DNA of 24,743 bases from Chara braunii (lineage: Eukaryota > Streptophyta > Charophyceae > Charales > Characeae): NCBI GenBank assembly GCA_003427395.1, contig BFEA01000190.1, forward strand, positions 1,006,719-1,031,461, given 5' to 3'. How positions within the stretch are numbered: position 1 is the first letter of the stretch; each line of letters starts with the position of its first letter. Positions 17,763 through 24,743 of the stretch are shown here, piece by piece. Both the position numbers and the translations under genes were made by a program. The notes below the pieces were generated by a model, which saw nothing but the letters and a program-made list of their open reading frames with translations, had not been told where the DNA came from and ran no database searches.

Positions 17763-18330
17763 TGCTGTCCATATTTATTGCTTTGTCAAAGGAGCATCCA
17801 GACTCTCCTTTTGTTGTGTGGACAAGACCCTCTCCATGGGCTTGAGAAAGTCGTCCAGATCCCTCCTCCTTGCCTCGCCTTGTGGGTCTGATACCTAAGT
17901 CGTATAGCTTCTGAAAGAAGGTCCTAGTGACCAGGGTGCAGTGTGTCGTGGAAGTGGCCAGACTGTCATCCCCTCTATCCAAATCGTCGAGAGCTTCAAT
18001 AACAGTTTGCCCCGTTTGTATCGAGGCCATGCTGAAGAATCTTGTGTCCATGGTGGCTTCATGGTTAAGGTGGGGTAGTTTGCTATGCATTCTTAATCCT
18101 TGTCATCTTTGTTGTGTGAACTGCAGTAATTCTTGTCTCAGCGGTTGGATGTTCTCTCCCCGAGCTTGTGAATCTACTTGCTGCTCCGAATCACGGACCT
18201 CTCTATGGATCTCTAGCTCTTGTCGATTCCTCTGTGCCGCTCGTTCTTTCGAGAACTCCTTGCATTTCCTTGCGAGGTAATATAGCCCATTGTTGAACCA
18301 TGCCAACTCTAAATCAAAGCGCAACTTTTG
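17746..18330 (-). pseudogene. LINE-1 ORF2 endonuclease-RT linker segment
   Basis: The 5'-most remains of LINE-1. A charged, probably helical stretch (LELAWFNNGLYYLARKCKEF, then many Arg/Glu/Gln) is followed, after a break near 18100, by TMDTRFFSMASIQTGQTVIE and RTFFQKLYDL. This matches the linker of plant LINE ORF2, where a ...KFF...... block precedes the RT domain. An in-frame stop (18333-18331) lies just upstream and the similarity ends there. The endonuclease domain is absent. Confidence 0.7.
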
Positions 18331-18339
18331 CTACTTCCA

Positions 18340-18861
18340 AACCCCCCATGTGTCTTTACGGGGCAGCAAGGAAGATCACAGAAAAACAAAGGAAAGCAGC
18401 GATCCTGTTTTTCGACTTTGAAAAGGCTTACGATCAGGTCAATTGGGACTTCCTCCATGCTTGCATGGAAAAAATGGGGGTAGGGCCTAACTTCAGGGAG
18501 TGGGTTAGAGTCCTATACTCCGACGCAACCGGTAGAGTGCAGGTCGATAGAATCCTATCAGATACCTACCCTAAGATCCGTACGACAAGGAGACCCCCTG
18601 GCACCCCCCATCTTCCTTTTCACTATGGAAGTCATAGCATCCTTCCTTCGAAACGAACCGTCCACAGACCGCCTCACAGAGCGAAATTTCAACCCACTTC
18701 ATGACATCGCCCTAACCATTGCACTAATGTTTGTTGATGACCTCACAATCCTCATTCGCGCAAACAACTTCTCCTTCCAAGCCCTCGTAAGAGCAATGAA
18801 GGCCTTCCGACTAGCATCGAAAATGAAGGTTAACTGGGCAAAACCGAAGGATGGTGGCTAG
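18340..18861 (+). pseudogene. LINE-2 ORF2 reverse-transcriptase segment
   Basis: Contains ARKITEKQRKAAILF then FDFEKAYD (18411-18434), VNWDFLHACMEKMGVGP and RVLYSDATGRVQVD. After a frame change near 18580 come VRQGDP (QGDP at 18586-18597) followed by LAPPIFLF, FVDD at 18730-18741 and KMKVNWAKP. These are the RT palm motifs in correct order. As in LINE-1, the metal-binding box is FVDD rather than Y/FADD. Two frames are needed to read it, so it is a relic. Confidence 0.9.
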
Positions 18862-19971
18862 CAGAAGACACCCCTCCCCAACCTGATGACACAGCCACAC
18901 CCATGTCTTGGTCCACCGGCGAACAGGCACTCCGACGTCTAGGCATCATGGTGAACAAGGATGTCGTATGACCAGGAATGGGTCAGAATCTAGTCGTATC
19001 TAGTCGTTAGGGCAATAACTCGCTTGGCCCCCTGCAAAAACACACAGGCATCACTGATCGAAAGAGCACTAATCATAAACACGACAATCATTTCCAATAT
19101 ATGGTACATGGCATCCATCTAGTCCCCCCCCGACGACGACCTCAAGACTGTGAAGGTCAGAGGAAGATCTTACCTCTGAACCAGAGACCCCAACAGAACC
19201 ACATGCATCAACAGGGTAGCTTGGAGTCACATCACCAGGAAAACACAGGATAGTGGCCTTGGCCTAATAGACCCCAAGCAGGAGTCAATAGCGCTGCACA
19301 TGAAATGTATTATCAAGATCCTGACCAGGCAATACCTACCATGGACCAAGATGGCCCTGGACAGCGAGAGGAACCTAGCATTGATCAGCTCCCCCTCTAA
19401 CATGAGAGGCCATTTCTGGATAATGGCAAAAGACCGGACAATCAAAACAGGCAGACCCCACAAAAGAGCCCCTTCTCAGTCAGGCAACCAGGCCCCCCCA
19501 ATGCCGAACCCATACTGGACTCCCACCTTGAAAGCCTGGTGACGAATGATGCCAAGCAAACAGGGATCACCAGAAAACAGAGAAGAGGCTTTGAGGCAAC
19601 CCCTATTCCGCAACCCCTGGATCAAAGACCAGGATGACACACCCTAGTCACTACGCACGAAGGATCGGAGATGGGTATCCTGGGTGGAGAAAGGAGTGTG
19701 GCAGGTAAGACACCTGTGGGCAGAAGAATGGGGAGACTGGCTAACCGCACAAGAACTCCGACCCATATTAAAGGACTGCCACTCCCTCACAGATAATCTA
19801 GCTCTAATTCAGCAGCGCATCCCAAAACAGTGGCTCCCCCTACTAAGAGATTTCTTCTCATGGAAATTGGGAGACTGGAGCACACTCATATCCCAAACCC
19901 CGCCTTACAGAGCATACCATTTCGTCGCTCGGACCGCTGCATCCAGCTACCTCTCCAAATTCTTCTCTTAA
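18862..19971 (+). pseudogene. LINE-2 ORF2 post-RT segment
   Basis: A series of broken frames carries recognisable post-RT sequence: ALRRLGIMVNKD, then LIERALIINTTIISNIWYMA (compare INNVVLASLWY in LINE-1), SGLGLIDPKQESIALHMK (compare GGLGIIDP), and from 19684 a longer clean frame with VRHLWAEEWGDWLTAQELRP and IPKQWLPLLRDFFSWKLGDW. Several stops (for example TGA near 18970, TAG near 19120) and frame changes disable it. Confidence 0.8.
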
Positions 19972-20198
19972 CCTCTCGATAACCACAACCTCCAGGAAAT
20001 GGTAATCCTCAACAAGGAACCCAATGTGAGATGGTCAAATCTTTCCTGCTGAGAAAAGTGAGATCTCAAAGGCCAAACCTTGGAAAATCTTCCAACCTGA
20101 CCTCAGCATTGCAGAGCTTGAAATCGATCCAAAGGAGTGGATCTGGAAGCAGGGTGAGTCCAGGAGAATGAGAACGATATTCGAATACGACGTTAAAT

Positions 20199-21003
20199 TT
20201 GGGTACAACATGGGATTGCAGACCACAGACAGACCCGAACCCCAAACTAAAAGAAGGATGGAGAGAGATCCTGAACCTAGAGCCGACAGACCCCGTCTCC
20301 ATCCTTTGGGGAAAATACTTGCCCATCAGACCAATTAGAATCCAGAGCATGCAGTGGCTAATAGCCCAGGCAGCTCTTCCGGTCAACCAGTGGCTCCACA
20401 AGAGGAGAAAACACACACCCCGACAGCTCAGAACTATGCGCTACGTGCAAGGACAACACGCCAGAAGACATTCCCCACTGCCTCCTTTACTGCACTGAAG
20501 CAGCCTGGATATGGAACAAAGTCCGAGTCCTGTTGTCCCTCCTCTTCTCATCACCGCCCCCCGGCACCACTCCCCAGAATATCCTACTCCTTTCTAACAA
20601 CTCCAACAGTCTTAAACGTGGCAAGAAGGTCTGGTTCCACCTACTCAGAAAAATGGCCCTGTGGCTCATCTGGAAAAGGAGATGCACCAAGACAATCGAA
20701 GGATCAGAAGTGGCAAGGGAAGAAATGTGGATCCTACTGCTGAGGATGGCGGAAACAGAGACTCGATGCATATGGAGGGGGGTGACGACAGCTACCAAAG
20801 GCTGACCAGAAAGGGTCGCACTCAGAAGACGGGTCTTCCTGAGAGACTGGCTACTTCAGGGAAAGATCGCGACAGTGACAAATAACAAACTGACCTGGAA
20901 TAAATGGTTTGCTCCAACACCGACAAGGAACATATCTCAGTTTTCTTGCTGTACGAGACACATTCGACAGACTTAGAAAGGTTCTGAGAGGAAAACTAGG
21001 GTA
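20199..21003 (+). pseudogene. LINE-2 ORF2 C-terminus with CCHC zinc motif
   Basis: Carries SMQWLIAQAALPVNQWLHKR, similar to the W..A...LP...WL pattern of zf-RVT domains, then a CCHC motif at 20437-20493 (CATC, then HCLLYC; spacing C-x2-C-x9-H-x4-C) in a neighbouring frame. KVWFHLLRKMALWLIWKRR and a stop at 20803-20805 follow. Similarity continues past that stop (VFLRDWLLQGK), and a final frame ends VRDTFDRLRKVLRGKLG, stop near 21003. At least two frameshifts and one internal stop. Confidence 0.85.
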
Positions 21004-21189
21004 GTGCAAGCTGACAGTCAATCCTCCTAAGCAGGAGTAATCAATGCTGGTCGGGGGTCCTTCGGCCAGACGGAAGGAAGCTTGAGGGTGTTCACCACGT
21101 ATTCCAATTTTTGTTTCACTTGCGGGTGGAAAGGAACTGGACTGACATTCCCCCGTATGGCAATGGAGCCAGGACCATAAGGACCTGTT

Positions 21190-21201
21190 AAAAAAAAAAA
21201 A
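21190..21201 (+). repeat. A12 tail of LINE-2
   Basis: A run of 12 A after GGACCTGTT, about 190 bp beyond the end of ORF2 similarity, marks the 3' end of LINE-2. Confidence 0.75.
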
Positions 21202-23303
21202 GGAGCCCACCCAACGGACTGGGATAAATGGTAAAAGTTACTACAAACGTGCAACTATTGACGGACAGGTCATGAGTTCCAATCAAAGAAAGAACGAAAA
21301 CTTATGCTTCCCATGGTTCGAATCATGCGGGATCAGATGGATACAATAAGGTTTTAAACCACCAGTGCCTCGCCGAGACAAACATCAGGATCGAAAATGC
21401 GACATTCGGATTTGTTCGGATGAAAAGTGCTACTGGACCAAAAGGCCGGTTTGTGTTTTTTGGCGCACAGGGGGAATCCGCCTCAGCAAAAGGAGGCCCA
21501 CGAGTCTGCAACTGCAACCGCTTTCACTACCCATGGAGGCCTGAATCGAAAAGCTCTTACTGTATAAACCGGTAAGAGCATTACCCTGCTTGGGGTGAAT
21601 TGCTGGTTTAAGAAAGAGGAGAAAGAGACATCAAGCCCACCACCCTGCTGGTCAGCTACAAAGGTCATGCACAGGTTGGTACCAGTTTAATGATCCTCAA
21701 TTTTGTTTTCTGAGAATCCAGCATCCACTGATTCTCTAGTGGGCAGATGTTCTAGACTTGGGCAAAAGCCCAGAGTTATTTGAGCACAATACACGGACAC
21801 TGATAGCAAATACTACTATATTGAAGAGAGACTGACCACTACAGCCCATGCAAAACTGCTCAACCCCCAAACCAAATTTACCAGGCCAGGTTACCAGTTC
21901 AGGCCATCTGATACCCCATCAAAATGTTGTCATGATCATGTCTCCTTCCGCACAGCGTATCCTTCCCGATCCATGGCCTTATTTCCTCATGGGTGTGGTG
22001 CCGATTTGACACCGTCCTGTCTCGACCCTCTGCCCAGCACTGTGTACAACTTACATTCAGGCCCCCTGTTATCACCACGGTGTTCAAAATGTGGTGGATG
22101 CAGTGATGGTTGGTTTAACTCGTGGGGGTCCTTTCCACTCACGCATACAAAGGTGTGAAATCCAAGTTATCTGATCTACTATGCCCTTCGTAGTACGCAC
22201 CCAATCATGCCTACCAGGAGCCTGATGTGATGAGTCTAATGACGATTGCACAAGCCAATCTAAAGGGCGCTGTAGGAGATGAGGTTATTGGCGCCGTGAT
22301 GTGAACTTTCTTTATATGTCTGAAATTCTGAATCCATATGATACTATGCCCTCCGTTCCACTGCCAGGGATGCGGTCAAGGCAACTTTAACCTTTGAGGT
22401 TGACCCTGCTTCAATACGATTATCGCCATCCATATGATACGCCGAAGAGAATGCATGCCCAAGAACAATCGTGATGTTGATGATGCATCTTTCTTGCTTC
22501 GGCATCAAGGAGAAGTGCAATGTCTGTAAACTCACAACTTGGTGAATTTTACTTTTTTGGGGGCGCGGGGGGGCGGCAGCAGCAATTTATGAGCTTGTCG
22601 ACATGCCCGCCTTGATGGAGGCAGATAATCTGCACAGAGAGCAAGACTCCCCTCATGATCAGCAGCCACAGGCAAAGGAAGATGAACAGGTGTAATACAA
22701 CACAAGGGGGGAAGATCAACGGCGGAAGAGTCCCTCACGTAGGAGCAATTCAGCGGGGAGTGCCCAACACATCCGTCCGACAAAGATACCCGTTCCTGCA
22801 TCCGTATGACAACCACAAGCCGGACATGAGCGCAGACCAGAAGATAAACCTTCGAAAGGCCCAAATGTCCAAAGCAAGTGTCCGAAGTCAAGGCAAGCAA
22901 CCCCAAAGGTCCACACCAACTTCCCAAAGTTCTGGCAAGCGCTAAACAAAAGCCTGTTATTCCTAGTGTTACAAAACACAAAGGGTCCACTGCCCAACAA
23001 AAACCAAACCACTAAGTGCCAAACATAACCCATCCCAAATTTCCGTCCACGGATTGACAAAAATCTTGCAAACAACCACTCAAAGAGATTAATAATTCCT
23101 TCCAGTTCCGTAGGACCAGTGTAGGTTGCTGTAATTTCAGGGGACAAAGTCGCATTGCTTCGGAACTGCATTACTCCCCAACCACACCCTCTTGACAAAC
23201 ACACAGGTGCCATGAGCACCTCAAACCTACGGCAAAAGGTCATGACAAGCCACACATCCCATGTCCACTTCCAAATGCGCACTGTAAGGTTGAAAGTTCA
23301 AAA
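21202..23303. other. Gene-free stretch
   Basis: No recognisable gene, RNA or transposon. The longest frame (minus, 22716-23282, 188 codons, beginning MRIWKWTWDVW) has no motif I know and a Trp/Cys/Phe-rich composition. One frame of that length is not surprising in a window this size. The words ATCCATATGATA at about 22332 and 22429 are a minor repeat. Confidence 0.4.
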
Positions 23304-23362
23304 CTTGAAACTCTACAAAGAAATAGTCTTCAGATGCTCATAATATGAAAGCGAAGGCGCAA
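23304..23362 (+). repeat. Isolated unit of the 60-bp minisatellite
   Basis: AAAGAAATAGTCTTCAGATG then CTCATAATATGAAAGCGAAGG matches the units at 23572-23767 but lies about 210 bp upstream of them. The spacer (23363-23571) shows no gene and ends in an A10 run. Confidence 0.8.
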
Positions 23363-23571
23363 TCAATGCTGTCTGGGCAACTGATTGGTAGTTTAGGAAA
23401 TCTATCTTGCTGAAGCTGCAGTGGGCCAGTGGCTATGGATCTCTCAGAGTCTCATCCTTAATCGGGAGAAGCGTGTGAGCATGTGTTTTTGTTCTTCCTG
23501 CTGGTGTTGGTAAACCAGACTGCTGCTCCCCAGAACTGAAGGGGTGTGCGTCTCTCTTGTGAAAAAAAAAA

Positions 23572-23767
23572 GGAGATGGAAACCCTCACAAAGAAATAGT
23601 CTTCACTCCTGCTCATAATATGAAGGCAAAGGAGATGGCAACCCTAACAACAAAACAGTCTTCAGCCCTGCTCATAATATGGAAGCGAAGGAGCTTGAGA
23701 CCCTAAGAAAAGAAATAGTCTTCAGTCGTGCTCATAACATGCAAGCAAAGGAGTAGGATACTCTCAG
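23572..23767 (+). repeat. 59-60-bp minisatellite, three units plus partial
   Basis: Units start GGAGATGG at 23572 and 23631, GGAGCTTG at 23690 and GGAGTAGG at 23750. The shared core is AGTCTTCA then GCTCATAATATG-AAGC-AAG. The last unit is cut after about 18 bp, exactly where LINE-3 similarity begins. Confidence 0.9.
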
Positions 23768-24743
23768 GAATCACACCAAAAGCCAATGGACTGCTAGCAG
23801 TGCTAGGGGTCCAGAGCTGCGATATGGATGGGAAACCAAGGACTACCCAGTACTGGGACAGTTTCCCATCATATAACATTCAGTCTCAAGCTCCCATCCG
23901 GGTATTGGGAGTTTCACTATCGGCGAATGGCAGACCATCAGTGAACAACGAATGGATATCTAAACCACCCTTGGAAAAGCTGGCACAATGGAAGGACAGG
24001 CATACTTCGTTGATGGGCCGCACTTTGGTGATTAACAACGTCGTACTTGCCTCCTTGTGGTACAGGTCAGCCATCTGGGTGCTTGATAAAACAGCTCTCC
24101 GCCCTCTGCAATGCCAGATAGCTGCATTTCTATGGAGGGGGGACCATGAGAAACAGAGAGTAATCAGTAGGGTGGCATGGCAGTCTATAATTCAACCTAA
24201 AACCAAAGGGGGGCTGGGCATACTAGACCCAACAGTACAGACTGAAGTGCTGGCCCTACAATGGCTCAACCGCCTGCTGTTTTCGCCAAGATACACCATG
24301 GACAGGGCTAGCCCTGGAACAGATCTCCAGGCTAGCCCCCGAAACGACGGCAGAGACCCATCCACTGACATGGCTGGAAAACAGGGGCTGGACGATACCG
24401 CGAGGGTACCCCCACCACCAAGACCCGGGCCTTAACTCACCAAGGAAACAGGCAAGGAACGATCTGCGAAACGATCACTTCTGGCCATCCCGGTTGAAAA
24501 CATGGAGATCCCTCCCCCTGCCTAATAAAAGTCAACCCGAGAGATGGGAGGAGGTATTTCGCCAACCACTCTTTAACAATACGAGAATTGTTAACACCAG
24601 GGGTCAGGTTCTCCACTGCATGGAATCTCCCTGGCGGGTGTGGGTAAGGAGAGGGGTAATGAGGATAAGTGATATTTGGGACCTGACCAAGAGAGACTGG
24701 ATAGACAAGGACCTCCTCAGACAAAAACTGCGATATAGCCATC
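23768..24743 (+). mobile_element. LINE-3: 5'-truncated, running off the window
   Basis: A plus-strand LINE starting just after the FVDD region of RT, at the edge of the 60-bp minisatellite. It is the same family as LINE-1: RVLGVSLSANGRP and LVINNVVLASLWYRSAIW here, RVLGASLSGKGKP and VVINNVVLASLWYKSV there. It is less damaged than LINE-1, with one frameshift in almost 1 kb, so it is probably a younger insertion. The zinc-motif part and tail lie beyond the window. Confidence 0.9.
23770..24743 (+). pseudogene. LINE-3 ORF2 fragment, RT end to post-RT region
   Basis: The frame open to 24435 carries ITPKANGLLAVLG, APIRVLGVSLSANGRP, TALRPLQCQIAAFLWRGDHE and IIQPKTKGGLGILDPTVQTE. Similarity then moves to another frame near 24296 (PWTGLALEQISRLAPETTAE, TWLENRGWTIPRGYPHHQ), which stays open to the window's end with RWEEVFRQPLFNNTRIV and GVMRISDIWDLTKRDWIDKD. 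LINE-1 has the same blocks in the same order. One single-base-type frameshift separates the two halves. The RT catalytic motifs lie upstream of the truncation point and are absent. Confidence 0.9.

Larger units (their letters stand above)
14731..18335 (-). mobile_element. LINE-1: 5'-truncated non-LTR retrotransposon
   Basis: Read on the minus strand, this element starts near 18335 in the linker between endonuclease and reverse transcriptase and passes through the RT domain, a post-RT region and a C-terminal CCHC motif. After a 3' untranslated part it ends in an A-rich and (GAA)n tail (14731-14777). The endonuclease domain and ORF1 are missing, as in most LINE copies that fail to complete reverse transcription. 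ORF2 is broken by several frameshifts and stops, so the copy is inactive. It shares long stretches of protein sequence with LINE-3 (23768 onward) and clearly less with LINE-2, so it belongs to LINE-3's family. No target-site duplication was found; its 5' end abuts LINE-2. Confidence 0.9.
18336..21201 (+). mobile_element. LINE-2: 5'-truncated non-LTR retrotransposon
   Basis: On the plus strand the element begins abruptly inside the RT domain (about 18336-18350) and runs through the post-RT region, a CCHC zinc motif and the ORF2 C-terminus (to about 21003). A 3' untranslated part of about 190 bp ends in an A12 tail (21190-21201). Everything before the FEKAYD block of RT is missing. Protein similarity to LINE-1 is limited to conserved motifs, so it belongs to a different subfamily. 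Multiple frameshifts and stops show it is old and inactive. The bases after the tail do not match those at the 5' junction, so no target-site duplication is visible. Confidence 0.9.

Noticed and set aside
21250-21345. GGTTCGAATC-like word suggesting a tRNA T-arm
   Set aside because: No matching acceptor, D- or anticodon arms at tRNA spacing on either strand.
21712-21736. 7-bp hairpin GAGAATC/GATTCTC with an 11-nt loop
   Set aside because: Too short to stand out from chance in 24.7 kb.
22716-23282. 188-codon minus-strand frame
   Set aside because: No recognisable motif and an odd Trp/Cys/Phe-rich composition. One frame of this length is not surprising in a 24.7-kb window.
1-24743. CRISPR arrays, bacterial operons, riboswitches, phage or plasmid genes
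   Set aside because: Looked for and not seen; repeats here are micro- and minisatellites without regular unique spacers, and the sequence is eukaryotic in character.

Overview
The window is a stretch of repeat-rich nuclear DNA from a eukaryote. It has no bacterial gene organisation. Two kinds of sequence suggest the green-plant (streptophyte) lineage: non-LTR retrotransposons whose ORF2 ends in a zf-RVT-type CCHC zinc motif, as in plant LINEs, and degenerate copies of U6 spliceosomal RNA. The species cannot be named. The abundance of long CA/TG microsatellites and minisatellites would fit a large, repeat-laden genome such as a charophyte, bryophyte, lycophyte or fern, but that is inference.

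Layout. 1-5400: a CA array, a T-run beside a 14-bp hairpin, an A28 run followed by a cluster of the word TTCAACGGG, a block of diverged short repeats (2681-4095) and a first U6 relic (4553-4627, minus). 5400-10400: a series of direct duplications, including a perfect 60-bp tandem copy and a pair in which only one copy carries a CA/CAAA array. 11376-12385: three different minisatellites, then a full-length U6 retropseudogene (minus) with matching flanking direct repeats. 12386-14730: a 15-bp perfect inverted repeat, one credible exon of an unrecognised gene (13310-13587, minus) and a large cluster of CA arrays.

14731-21201 is a composite of two 5'-truncated LINEs lying head to head. LINE-1 (minus) runs from about 18335 down to a GAA-rich tail at 14731. 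LINE-2 (plus) runs from about 18336 to an A12 tail at 21201. They belong to different subfamilies. Both keep recognisable reverse-transcriptase motifs (FEKAYD, QGDP, FVDD) and a C-terminal CCHC motif, and both are broken by frameshifts; in LINE-1 one of these is explained exactly by a 32-bp tandem duplication. 21202-23303 has no recognisable gene. A 60-bp minisatellite (23572-23767) leads straight into LINE-3 (plus), a better-preserved relative of LINE-1 that runs off the end of the window.

No intact protein-coding gene can be demonstrated. The window records LINE activity, U6 retroposition (probably by LINE machinery) and tandem-repeat turnover. I found no convincing new biological system. 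The items most worth a second look are the exon at 13310-13587, the U6 retropseudogene, the head-to-head LINE junction and the microsatellite present in only one of two duplicate copies.
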